60,000 bases of DNA from Hydractinia symbiolongicarpus (Eukaryota; Cnidaria; Hydrozoa; Anthoathecata; Hydractiniidae). Position 1 is the first letter of the stretch, and each line of letters begins with the position of its first letter. The position numbers and the translations under genes were made by a program. The stretch is from NCBI RefSeq assembly GCF_029227915.1, contig NC_079882.1, forward strand, positions 8,248,001 through 8,308,000. The letters are read 5' to 3'. This document shows positions 37,201-51,100 of the stretch, in pieces. Below the pieces are notes generated by a model. The model worked only from the letters and a program-made list of their open reading frames with translations. It searched no databases and had not been told where the DNA came from.

Positions 37201-38039
37201 AATGACGAGCCTTTAAAAAATAATATAATTTTGGTTCCTCTTTGAGAAAATACGATATAAGGATTTCTCCAAGTTCCTGTCAAAATTAGTTTTGTACAAA
37301 ACTGGTTTCAGAAACAGGAAAAACAGAGCCTAACTTGATAAGCCAGTATGCTAAGATAAGGTCATCCTAACAATGATTTTATATTCAATATAAGTAGGAG
37401 CGTGGGATATCACTAAAGACATCTTAAATACTGCGTTTATTACACTTTAGAATAAGATTTAGCTACTTTGTCAGATGGTGATTTGTTAAAACTACATCCT
37501 CGAACAACATGAGAAAGAAACGAAGCGTATTTGCGATGTTTTTCTGTAAAACAAATTCGTAAATGCAGTGTGAGGCTAAAAAATAAAATCCCTCCCACCC
37601 GGTTAAAAAAAACCCTCCCACCCTACCTTTCATCTACAAAATCACACCCGCACCCACATTCTTTTTGTATCCATTGTTGTAAATCGATGTCTCATCTTTT
37701 GTCGGTCTAGCAATTTCAGACAAAATCCAAGCCTATTTTTCTTTTTTTCAATATTTAATTGATTAAAAATGAATGTTTCATTTTCCCGCTTCAGTGCGAA
37801 CTTATTTAATAATGGTACCGTGCTTAATGACAAAACACCGAAGGTTGCACAGTTAACCGAACTGGTGATGTTTTCGGACACATAACCCATGCATCTGCAC
37901 GAAGTGAGTAAATAAAATTACTTCTTAAACATAAAATTTTGTTTGTCCTATATCAAGGTCTGGAGGAGTTATAAACTCGAGACTAACGTGACTAACAATA
38001 GCAGTGCATACCTGCACTTACCATACAATTAAGGGGGAA

Positions 38040-38128
38040 GGTTAATTGAGACCATCAGGTGGAATTCGATTATACTGCACGGTTTAATGAGACCATCATA
38101 TAAAGAAAGAATTCGAAATTATTGCAGT
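38040..38128. repeat. Imperfect direct repeat of about 45 bp
   Basis: Two adjacent units share GGTT(A)A(A)T(T)GAGACCATCA, then GAATTCGA and ATT(A)TGCA in the same order (from about 38040 and 38083). Confidence 0.5.
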
Positions 38129-39153
38129 GGTTGGGTAGGTTTTATGATTTACATATAATTACTCTAAATCAGAATTTCGGAAGTCAGTTATCGGGGAGCT
38201 GTAAAACCAGGGAACCGAGGTTGTTGGAGCTTTTTAACCTCCGCGTTACTGTAAATACAAGTTTTTAAATACGTTAGAAAATCAATTTATGAAAAGGCAG
38301 CTAGTGTTGAGTTTTTTAAAAATTTAGGATATATCATTAGTGGATGTTAAGGCCATCATGTTACTTTAAAAATAATTTTTTGGAGTATTTCCTCCTCAAG
38401 AAAAATGCAATTAATGAGGGTCTGGCCGGGAAAGCATTCATGATTTTTAAAGGGCGGTTATCCATGAGTAATCAGTAAGGGCGGTGGAAAACAGGGGTGT
38501 TTCAGACATCCTAAATTAACTTTTTATATCTCTCTTATGTCTCATTCACAATCATTCATTTATGAATTGTTAAGGATTTAATACTGGGACCGTTCGAAAA
38601 TTTCTAATAAAAACGTTTACTTTTTTACGAAGCCTCCTTCTGCACTGTATCGATTTGTATGTTTTCCCTATGGCATTTTGATACCAGCCTTTTTTACTGT
38701 CCATGATCTAGGATGTTCGTTTGATGTAACGTTGCTTAGAGCAAGGGGGCAGTCGTTCAAATAAGTCGGTAACATATTACAACACAATTAATATATTATC
38801 ATTGGCAATCTATACAATAAAAGATTTAATTAAAAAATATTTACATCTTTAATATTTATAATGGAATCAACGGTGATATAACCGATGCTTATTTTCAGCA
38901 AGACAATCTTGTGCATTATTTGTCGATGTGACAGCCCTTTTTCTATCCAAACCTTTTCAATTTCTTATTAATCAAACATAAAAATCTTAGCTTGTGGCAC
39001 TGTTAGAGTAGAACACATAAAAGATAATCAATTAGAAAAGCAGTCAACAAGCCAGATTTTAAGGAATTCACAAGACAATCTACAGTTTTAGGGCATATCT
39101 GCTTCGTTTATATTTAGTTGTTTGACATTTACATGCGGTTGTTTATACAAAAA

Positions 39154-39159
39154 TTTAAT
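39154..39159 (-). terminator. Candidate polyadenylation signal of the EFCAB6-like gene
   Basis: ATTAAA on the minus strand, about 20 bases past the TAG stop. Placement is short but possible. Confidence 0.25.
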
Positions 39160-39179
39160 TAAAAACAAAAGCTTCCTCG

Positions 39180-42100
39180 CTATGCAAAATAAGATAAGAA
39201 ATTCATGTAAGGTATGTTACCAGACAACGTGTTATCAAAATTTGAAAAGAGTTGATATATGTCCTCGCTTGAAAGTGCAATCTTATACTTTTGCAGGACG
39301 TTGCGAAAGGTGAGCAAGGAACATGATCCTGACCCAATTTTATCCATTGCCTGAAACAACAACATATTGGTTATGTTACGTAAGGAATGATAAATGTTTC
39401 CAGTCATTGAAAAAAATTAATCAAAGGAGTGAGAATTATCCTACCCTGAATTCCCTTTGCATTGGTTTCAAATTTTTGCTGATTTTCGCTTGTATTTTAA
39501 TCAACACGGCATCCAGCTGAGAATTTCCTGTGAAATTTTTTCTTTCCTAACATGAAAAAAACAAAAGAATGATCAACTATTAAAGTGGTAAACACGTTGG
39601 GGTATAGCAGTGCAATCTGATTAACATTCCGAAATTCCTAACTAACCTTTTAATTAAATTAAAAGTGCATGCCCTTTCTTTCTTAAATGATCTGATCAAT
39701 GCGACTTAAATGAGTTGTAGGCGTAGAGATTTTGCAAAAAAACAACAACAACAGCAACAACCAAAACAACCAAAACAACAACAATAACAACAGTGACAAC
39801 AACAACAACACGATTTATACAATGCTGTAAAAGTTTCCCAGGTTGTTTGCAACGTGGGTAAAAAAAATTCTGTAAACCAACCCTCAAATCTCTCGTTATG
39901 GATTTTTTAGATTACACCCGTGGTCTACTGCTTATATCGAATTCAAAGCCATTTTTCTAATTGGGCCGGGTCACGAGCATTCGATTTTTTGCTAAGTAGA
40001 AATTCTTTCTCATGGGTCAGCAACCTTGAAGAACGGGTTAAACTAATGGAAATAATTGAAGGAAATGTGTTCAGAAATTTGTCATATGAAATAAACACAT
40101 GCATATGAATCACATGCACCTGCAACTTTATTCTACAACTTCTCCCCAATGTTTGTTTCCTTATGTCGAACCACTACTTAGCCGCTTACTTGACGAACTC
40201 GATGTCAAATAGGCAAAAAGCCCTAGAGAAAATTAAGCCCCCTGTTATAAGTGGAAGAAAAAACTATAAAAAGAAGCAGAGAGGGTCACCCTAAAAAAAA
40301 TCGAACAAAATTGAACAGAAAAATTGTTTAAATAGCTACCATTCTTGAATTCTGTGGACTTGTGCTTTCATCGGAACTTGAAGATGTTTTTGCAAATTTT
40401 TGTGTTGGAGAGACATTTTTTGACAGATCCGGTGTAGGAGATGGTAAGCAGAAAACGCCAGTAACTTTTTGGAGAAACTCCACATAAGATATTCTAGAAA
40501 ACAATTCGAAAAGATAAAAAGCTTTCTAAAAAACACCTAAATAACCATTTACTCATTTTAAAGCCTGAAATTTGACGTTATTCATTTTCACATATAATTG
40601 TGTGCATCTAATACATTTTTTCTTTTAATTAAAATCCGCTGTATAGCTTGTCTCCTATATCATACAGATAAAATTATTAAGTTATAGCTAGCCACTTAGG
40701 TTATAGCTAGGAAGACAAAAACAGAATTCTTAGGTCACAGTAGTTATAGAAAAGTAGTTGGTTTAATGAAGTTGAGAAAAAAGATCTTAAAGATGTACTT
40801 AGATAGCTAGTCATGTGACCCTAGCATTTACATGTTGTTTAACGTAGCATTTCCTAGCATTTTCAATTTGAATGATATAGTTTTTGCATATATAACTTCG
40901 TTCCAAGGGCGTCTACATGCTGCAACAAAAGATAAATCATCTATGGACGAAAATAACTTTTTAATTTGAAAACTAGGTGTAGTTCTTAGCTAAAAAACAG
41001 ATTAGATTGTAACTCAGTTGGTTAATCAGATTTCATTTCCAATCAAACTGTGCATTATCACGCTTGTTTGTGGGCTGTGAATTATCACTTTTACCTGTTA
41101 GAAGTGATTTTAATGTTGAATTTCAATAACAACGAATACAATTGATTCATACTGATGTGTACATCGCATTTTTCTAACAGACCTGAAAACAAAGGTAGAT
41201 AAAAGGAGATAAATCAAAACAATACAATCAAAGGATAAGAGAATAAATGAATGAATGAATGAATTTTTAGGAAAGTGATACGTAAGTAACTAGAAATTTA
41301 AGCTTGAAAAGTTGTAAGTACTTTTAGCCATTAAAAGAATTCTCTCTGACTGGATAACTCACTGTTGTACTTACTTTGCAGTACATCTATTGTCACTGTA
41401 TATTGATTCATTTTATCAGCATATTTAAGAAGCTTGGACAAGATTTGTCGTTGTGATGTGATCTAAATGCAGTAGATTAAATGTTCCTTTTATGGAAAAA
41501 CATTTTTTACATCTTCAAATATACAACATTAAAAGTTTTAATTTTATGAAATTTAGTTAATACACCTTGGGGAGTGGATATTTTGCGTCACAGAAATTAC
41601 TCTTAAGTTTCTAGCGTGAAGCTTTTATAAGCAAGCCTTCTTTTTAAATTTAAAGAAGCGTACGGGGAGGGACCGTCGTCCTGCTACACCCTGATAGCAC
41701 GAGACTTTTTTATAAAAAGAAAGTCTTTATGACCTCATTGACTGGTCCTGGTGATGTTGTGAATATTATAGTAATAACTTCAGAAAATTAAAAATATGTT
41801 TTTTGAAAATCAAATGTCATACAAGATTAATAAAATCTATTCTTTTTACTTGCTAATTTACTCTCATTCGCGCTCAAACTTAAAGTGTGACTAACCTTGT
41901 AAATTTCGATAGATTTAAAAGATGCAAAATCTTTATAGGTGATGTCATGTTCTGTAAGACACGTGTCCGTAACTGGTAGATCATTTATCTTCCTTGTAAG
42001 TTATCAGTCATCACGAGGATAATAAATTATTTTTTTCATTACACTTACATGATGAAACAGTTATAATTAAGAAGGCGGTCACGATACAAAGAGTTGAGGG

Positions 42101-45100
42101 AAAGTTTAAATGCTATTACTAAGTGGGCAGTATCGTTATTATTTAGCCACGTTTCCCTTTTACCTACAAGCATGGCTTGTCCTCTAAGCAACACGACAAG
42201 TAACAAAAAATTTAGCAACAAAAATCAATACTTCAATCATTGTTTGCAAAATGTCCTTTTTTCAGTTTCATGTTTTTGAATTTCGTGAATTAGATTTCAT
42301 TTTGGTCAATGCTGTGGCACCACGGTCAATTTGTGCTATACGTCTTGTTTAAAATAGTAGTCATATATCTTTTTCTTGTTAAAAAAGGACGAGTTAGAGT
42401 CAGGCTTTGGTTTGGGGTTAGGATTTAGAACTGCCAATCTATCCTGTTCACCACGCAGTCATTAAAGTGAAAAAACGGAAATAATTTAGGTAAACACGAT
42501 TTTTCGAAGATTTCACTTTAAATGGATGCTTAAGCCAGCCACAGCTATGCACTACGCTCAGGGTCAGATATTCCCACATCATTTTGAAAATAATTAAAAT
42601 CAAAGTAGTGTCTATTTTCTGGCGCATTACATGGTAAATCACCCAGTTAACCAAACATTAAAATATGCACTGTCACGACCTCGCTTATTAACAGTATATT
42701 TAATGAAAATAGTATTTACGTATCTCCATAGCTATATACTATTTTATCCACCTCTGCTCAAGTATTATCGTGTTCTGAAAATATTTAATACTAGTTGTTA
42801 GCCCGTGGAAAAATCCACGGGTTCGCCCGTCGCAGCTAAGCTACCATTTTGCGTGACAGACATACGGACGGATGGACAGACGTATACGGGCATTATAATA
42901 TAGATGTGAATTTATGAAACTGTTTTTTAAATCTGAAATGTAATAAAAAAAGCTATGAAGTTGTTCTAATATCTACCTTCTCCTCAAGGATACTCAAAGG
43001 ACTGTATGTGCGTCTGTTTGTTTCCTCTTTGCTAATGTCAAACTCGACATTCATTTGAATTTCGTGTTGTGGAGTCTAGATTAAAGAACAGACAAAAAAA
43101 CATGACAATATTATCAAAATATACTCCTGTTGCCTCTTAACCTCATCAAATTATGGAGTTTAATGAAATTATAAAAATACAATAAAAGAGTTCAGTTTCA
43201 GAACACAGCGCGAAACATTGACGAATAAGAAACACACGTTAACAATAATTACCTGACATGGAGAGTTAATCCTTGTATTTGATTTCTTCAAAATACTACA
43301 ACGCCCTTCCTTAGGGCCCACGCCTGGTTGTTGGACAGATGCTAAAAACTCTTTGTATGACAAATATTCATCATTCGGTATGTTACAAACTCCCAAAAAT
43401 TCCTAATTGATAGGTGAAATAAGAATTATTAGAATGTTAACGAAACTGCGATCACGGGGGTAGGTGTTGCAGGTGGGTTATTTATTATTTTTGTAAAACA
43501 GAATGTATTTCATATTATAATTGCGCTTCCAACTGATCAAAAATGATTTCTAAAAAAAACAAAAACACGACAGATTGAATACGTGATCTTTTTATAGGCA
43601 AACCAGTTTGCTACAAATCAACTGGTATTAATTCGAATAGACCACCCCTAAAATAACATGACGACCTTTTTTAATGGTCCAACAGATTGTACTGCAATTG
43701 ACCAACCTACACATTTGATTACCTGAAATTGTTCTTGTGTGGTTTTTAAGCAAAAAGTGTTGATTACACTGTGTAGTTGCGTTATCTGAATGATACCATC
43801 ATCAAATTTATCAAATGATTTCATCGCCTATATGGAAATAATAGACAGTGGCGTAGGTTGTTGCATACGACTTAATTACTGTCGACGCTCAACCGTTTTA
43901 AAATCTGTGACTTTTTAGTATGTGCGTCAAAGGAACAGAAAACTTAATGCCTCGAGGAATTTTGTGGTATTTTAAAGAATCGTTAAAGATATGATTACTA
44001 GTTCCAATATGGACGATGACGTCTTCCAAAAATGTCTATTTTTAAGATTTTGAGTTAAAACATGTACACACGTGCAATTTTAGAAAAACAGACATATCAG
44101 GCGTATGACCTGCGAATCTCTTCCGTATAGTAACAACAATTCAAGATAAAGAGACCGTTAATTATCGGTTAGAAATGATTTCATTATCTCTCTATTTGTT
44201 CGAAAAATAAGATTATAAACAACCATAAACTAAAATGATATCATATGTTTTGGATTTTATGAAATATGGAAGTTCCAAAGAATATAGCTATCGAGTCTCC
44301 TACCTTATAGATGGCAGAAATTTTATTGATAATACGCTTCTTTAAAGTTCGAATAACATCCGCCATGTCCATGCCGACTGCGTTCATTACAACAGACGGG
44401 TTGGATAAATCACGGCCAGATTTGGAGAGATAACTTGTTGTGCTACATTCAAAAGCTCTCAGGAATGCTCTGTATGAAATTTTGTCATTGTAAGAAAGCC
44501 CAATCCTATGTAAAAGCAATAAAATTTATCTGTCAAGAACTTCTATAATTCTGAAATTTCTAAGTATCTTAAAAACATCATAAAAAGTATCTTTTGTTAG
44601 ACAGCGTTTAAATAGTGCATCAGTTAAGGAAATTTAAGGGGTCTGGGGAGAATTTTTTACCACGTGTTTTTTGTAAATGTTATAAGCTAGTTAACTAAGC
44701 TTTCTTCAAGGATATCAAATTGAGTTTCTGTTATGCGAGAGTTTAGACTTAAACGAATGTCTCTGAGCAAATCTCTAATTCAAATAAGTATTAAATATAA
44801 ATTATTTTTTTAGAACAAACTCCAAAATTAAAATCGGTCTCATAAGCATAAAGTCAGCGGTCACATTCTACTTTTTAAAGAGTCCGTAAATTACTTATAC
44901 TTGTTAAGGTGAGTGCAACCATTTTCTTAAAGCACCAAGAAGATAAGGATTTTCCGACATCACATGAGTAAAGAACAATAAAAAAAAACACTCAAAAATC
45001 GTAGTTAGTATTCTTGTTACAAAAAGTTCGTTTGCTTATACTCAACCTAATTTCCCCCTACCTTACTATTTCAAATTCCCAGTTATAACTAAAAATCAGA

Positions 45101-48100
45101 AAATACTAGATTTATGATGAAATTAAAATCTTTTTTTTTATGTTCGCTTTCTACACAACCTTTTAAGATTCAACTTTCTTTCGTTTTGCGTAATTACATC
45201 GCAATTAGAAACAACTTTTGTTATTCGCGTTAATTTGTAATTTTCACGGTACTTTAATAATATCCACTCGATTCTGGGAAAGTAGTAATAGCATCATAAA
45301 AAATAAAATACGTTTTATGCCATCATGGAAAATATGTGTACCAATAAAGCATACCTTCTTAACAATTTTTCAAGTTCGTTATTTTCCATATAGTAATGGC
45401 AATGCTGTAAGACCTTTTGAAATTCCGCTTTCGACAGGAAACCATCGTTATTAGCGTCGCAATCACGAAACGCTTTTCGCAAATTCTCGTATCCATCACG
45501 AAATTTGTCTCTATGGCATAACAATTAGCGATAAATTTAAAAACATTTTAATATAACTACTAGAAACTCGCGCTTCATGATACTGGCTGACAAATAGGAA
45601 TTTAAGGAAAAGAGAATTACCTTAATCTATTTTCAACTTCTATTGCATCCATAAACTTGTTTATTTGAACTTGGTTTTTCAAAGCTGCATTGTTCATTGA
45701 CTAAAAGAGAATACAGATGAAACTATAGCCAGTAACCTTTTGTTACCTACTAGAATAAATCTAACATTACATTGTTAGGGCTATCTTGGATATGTGTATG
45801 TACTGCAAAAAACATTGCATCATCACAATTCAAACTAATAATCATTTTAAGTATTTATCTAAATTTCTTATCATATCTATCTTTTTAACTGCGTATAGAT
45901 CGCAAGTTAAAACAGCGAAAACAAGATTGATTCTAAACTGAAACTTCTTAGAAATTTTCCCAAAATGAATTTTAAGTACACGCTGTATACATACATACAA
46001 AGATTTTCCACTACCTTTTGTCTCTCCTCTTGCATTTTAATTTGAAGAATATTGTCATCGACAATTTTCGAACTAAATCCTTCGCCGTCTCCAGGTGCCA
46101 ATTCTGAACCAAGTTTGTGAAGAAATTCTTTGTGATCTATACGATTGTTTTTGTCTGTATCGAACCTAAATGTGTTTCATTCATGGGATTAATTTATTTA
46201 CAGAGTATATCTACTTATGTATCTAGTGAAGATGTTTCAAAATAATTTCGTCAAAAAAACGCAGTTCTGGAAAAAAATATTAGAAGCCCTCAAATACAGG
46301 TGCCAAAGGTTCCAGATGGGGTGGAATAAGTTTAAGCAAGTTTATTTTATGAGAGTTTCTTTATGTAGTCACTTAGAAAGAAACTTAGGTGCAATGTGTC
46401 ACAACGGGTGTGATTCGAATGTAAAAAAAAAACACGTTTGAGCATTGGAATTTCAGAACTTGTTTTAAAAATCGGAAAACGTTCCAGTTGCGAGGGTGTT
46501 ATTTGGCTTAAGTGAACAGATATATAGTTCCACTTTACCAAATGTTTACTTATCCAAAGAAATTAGGAAAGTTTAATATGGCAAATCTAAAGGACTAACG
46601 AAAATGGTTTCACTTAGTTCCACTTATCCGGTTTTTTTCACATATTGAGTGGCAATTGTATACACAGTAGAGTCGATAGAACACTAAACTTGTCTCTTCA
46701 TTTATGAGAACGTTATCCAAAGTACCTACCTTTTCCACAGTTTTGTAAACTCTGTATCGTCTACCGGTATATTAAATGTTCGCAGTATTCTCTTTAATTC
46801 TTTTTTATTTATATACGTATTTTGATCACGATCAAAAGTTCGATACGCAGTAGCCAAGTCTTTCCATTGATCCGTTGCCTTCTCAGCTAACAAACGGAAT
46901 GCTTTGTCAGCAGATATATTTTCAGGTGCTCGGCTGTCGTTAAATCTAGAAAAACAGAGCAGCGAATATGGTATATGTGTATTTGAGAATGCTTTATTTA
47001 TAGTTGGGTTACAAGTTTTAGGTTAATTCTCCTTGATGTAACCAGTTTCTAATATTCTTCTTATTCATATGAGTATAAGGTCTTCATATAGAGGCGAGCT
47101 GGCTGGCCTATATCTAGGAAAATAATTTCGAGATAACCAATCATTTCTCTCAAGATTTGTGAGACATAGGCCATAGGCCATCAAAAACAATGTAAAGATC
47201 TAATGTAAAGATTTACATATGCACATTCTAACAAACAAAGAATTGCCAGAAGCTAAATAAAGGTACCTGTGATTTGTAAACAACCAAGGGTGTCCAACTT
47301 TTAAATCCTCTTGCCTTTCAAATTTTTCAAGAAACGTATTGTAATTGATTTTGTCACCTTCTTTGACGCCTAACACTTCCATTAATAAACCAAATTGTTC
47401 CCTGTTCAAAGGCATCATGAATTCTTCCAGCAACCTTCGAAATTCTGATCGTGTAATTCGAAAATCGTTATTAAAATCAGCTCGTTTGAATGCTTGCCTC
47501 AATGTCTGCATGTAGAAAATATTTTTCACACATTTTAAATCTCACATTTTAAATTACGAAAAAAAAGCAATGTATAAAGAATCAGGTTAATTTTTTTTCC
47601 ATTTTGTTTACAACATCCGTCGTCATAAACATGCGTCGCTTTACCCCCTCCCCGTAAGTTGGCGTCATCTTTTAGAAAGACACTGATATGGAAGTATATG
47701 GAATATGGAAGTATTTCCACACGGTACTGATCACATTCAGTGTAGACATTTTCATAAGAAATTTTTGTTTAGTTAAGAAACATAGAATATTGAAAAGGCT
47801 GACGTCAACGGTTGTCACCTCCCCACCACCCCCGTCAACCAACATCAACTTTAGCCCTCACCCCGCCTCACCTAACGGTTGACGGCATTTGCGAATAATC
47901 CTCATGTAATTCCCTTAAAATTTTTCACTGTAAATACCTTTTTTGTTTCAATAATTTAAGATTATAGTCACAATAACGTTACTGTGTTATTTCCATTATT
48001 TGTGTATTCAATAGGACTGAAAAAAATAATGTATAATTTTTCATAGTAAATGCAGCTAACTTTTAGGCACTTTGGTGAAAATAATATAAAAAATATGTTT

Positions 48101-51100
48101 AAGATAATGTTAAATCTTAGTAGAAGTAACATTGTAGTTACCGCTGACTCTTCTTCCATTTTCTTTCTCAACAGAGCAAGAGCTTCTTCAGCTGTTTTTG
48201 ATTGAGTTGCTTCAATAGGCTCGTTGTACCTGGAAAATATAGAGTTTAAAGTTTTTACCACAGCTTTGTTGTTTTTCACAATGTCAAAATTACTAATCTT
48301 TGAAACATTCTGATGGTAAAAGTCTGACAGTACATAGGGTCTGTCATTTACATTACATGTATTGGTTTATGTACAGCGAATTATAAATATGGTATACATT
48401 TGCTATATCTTTATGTATACGCAATGTCTTCCTCAGAGCATTTTTTCGCTTTCTGATATGTCGCGCCAGCACGCACATCCAAAACGAAACGAGATTGATG
48501 TATACGTCGACATTAATATACCTGCTCACGTTCCCAACTTGCTTAAAATACATCTAATCTTAGGCAACTATTTTTTTCCCACAATTTTTTTTTCTGGTCA
48601 TAAGTAAAATATAAAAATATACGCTTTCAATACTCTGGTTTAAAAAAAAATTCAAACAAGGTTAGGTTTAATCCAGCATTTTTGAATTCCACTCTCTATT
48701 CGCTTTAAATGACTGGTCCGTTCAATTCTCGTTACAGGCATTTTGGAGAACAATACATATCAAAAAGCGAGAGCAAATGTGTTAATCGTTCCTACGATAT
48801 ACTTACCTATGATTTGACTTTTTGATTAGTTGTAGATTGCATAACTCTGGTTCTTGAAACACGCTCAAAAAGTCAATATAAGATAATTTGCCCTTCACAA
48901 AATTAAATCTAAAAGGGAAATTTTTAATTATTTTTAAGGTACTAAAATTGTTTTCTGCAGTATAAATATAAAACGAATAATATCCAACCGCGAGAGTAAT
49001 GATGTAAAACTTTCTTCATCCAGATACAATTCTAGGTGTGTTAAAAGCTATAATAACGAAATTATTATTTAAGATGGAAACAAGTAAATGGAAACAGATT
49101 CCCAATATCAAATATAGTTTAAATAAATATGCTTAATATTGTGTACCCTAGGAAGGCGATGAATATGTATTCTTTCTTTCTTTGGGGAAGCTAGCAGAGA
49201 GCGGAAGGCAAGGGGTGCTTAAAATGGAAAATTAGAAACACTTTTCTTTTTGCAGTACCATTAAAACATATCCATATAATAAACCGAACTGTGAATTTAA
49301 AAAGAATTGCCAATATCTCACCCTTCGAAATTCTTTCTTGGATATTTTCCCGTCAAGATCTTCATCAACCTTTAGAAAGGTTTTCCGAAAACTTGAAGAT
49401 CTTTGTAAAACAAAATTCTAAAAAGAGAAGTCATGGAAAATGTTTGATTTACAAAGCATTAACACTGCTTCGAATTGTGCTTGATATCAAAACATCAGTA
49501 GACATACCTTAAAGAATCGAAATGTTTTTAAACAAGTTGAGTTAGGAGTTAACCATAATAACATACCTTAATGTGCTCAAATACTTGTTGAATAGTTATT
49601 GAAGAAGCAAAAAGTTGTTGATTCAATGTTTCTTGGCGTGACCTTTAAAATAAGTAAGTTTTCACTTGAGAATTATATTGATTAAAATTCTATCAATTTC
49701 TTCTTAAAGAAAGGGACAGTTTAGCTGCCATTAGAACTGTTTTGATGCGATGTTATGTTATGTTAAATTTATGAAATTTTCGCGAAATTTCAATTTAGTG
49801 GATGCGCATAAAGCTGACGAATGAATAAATATTATATTTGATTTCCTCAAATAATGTATATTTTAGAGAAAAAATATACTTGTTGCAGATATTTCTTTCG
49901 AGGTAGCTATTTTTCGAGCAGATGATCACGCATCTGAACGCCACTAAATAACTAAACTCAATTTTTACAGGAACTTGAGGATATCTTTACGTTTTTAAAC
50001 TCAAGGCAGGTAAATGAAAAATATAGATTGGAGAAACTGGAGCTAAATACTTTTCGTTCATTCCAGATAGAATAAATTGAACAACTATAAGAATATAAAA
50101 AACATGCATTGCTCATGATACAAATATTTGTTGAAAATATAATAATACGTTCTAACGGTAGCTTGCCCTTGAAAACTAATGGGGACAAAAATATTTGTTA
50201 TGATGCGCACCTATCCAAATCTTACTGAAAAAAAGCGCGCAATTACCTTTCTTTCTGATATTTTAAACTGCTTTTTATTTTCATGTCGCTTTCGTCGTGA
50301 ATTCTCTTACTGAAGCCATCCAAATCGTTAGCGTGAATGTTCACTCCCTGAACAAATGAATGCAATTTAAAATTATCTGAATTTGCGAAAAAAATACTTA
50401 TTATTAAGGTATATTTTATTTTCTCTGATTGCATATTTTAAAGGGCAAAATTTATCTTTCATGCTTTAAAATTATTCAAGTTTTTTAACCACAAAAAATG
50501 CTTAACTCCTTTACGATTGGGAGGTCAAACTTAGGTCGGTCAAACTTAGTTCTAAAATTAGACGCAAAATTTACCAATTTGTTCATAAATTCACTGAATT
50601 GAATTTTACCATCGTGATTTTCATCGCACTTTTCCCACATTCTGCAAAATAAACAGTAAGAAAAAATACAGGTTTATTGATATAATAATCTGTGCATGAA
50701 AATTCTACCTAGCACCGTCAAACATATTTTATTATTTCTGCATACGGACAAGAAAAAAGCACCCCGGTGAAGGGTGATTTGTGCTAAGAGAGAATTCGAA
50801 CAACTTTTGTTGATTTCCAAGCGTGCGCGAAGTCGTGGTAAGTATATTTCAAAATAAATAAGTCAAAAGAGATTTGATTGGACAATTATTTTAATTACGC
50901 GCGAAATGCAATAAAAGTTAAACAAAGTTTGCTACATTTCTTGTAAAGAAAAAACCTTTTCGTCGAGTAACATCGTGCGTAGTAGCGGCTTATCAATTGT
51001 GTGAAAATGCTTGAATTACCTTTGAGGATGACGGAGGTGAGAGTCGTAAGTTAGGTTCGAGTCTTACCTGTCAAAATGCTCGTTTGTAATGGGTAAGGTA

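Larger units (their letters stand above)
34220..39179. other. Intergenic stretch between the Sprouty-like and EFCAB6-like genes
   Basis: No supportable gene. It contains a T run (about 34628-34642), a CTTT microsatellite (about 35193-35212), C-rich CCCTCCCACCC runs (about 37591-37625) and an imperfect direct repeat at 38040-38128. The frames present are short and low in complexity. Confidence 0.45.

Noticed and set aside
39696-39887. Minus-strand poly-Val frame
   Set aside because: Translation of a CAA/GTT microsatellite, not a gene.
48362-48607. Overlapping plus and minus frames in an EFCAB6-like intron
   Set aside because: No motif, no splice-compatible EF-hand content.
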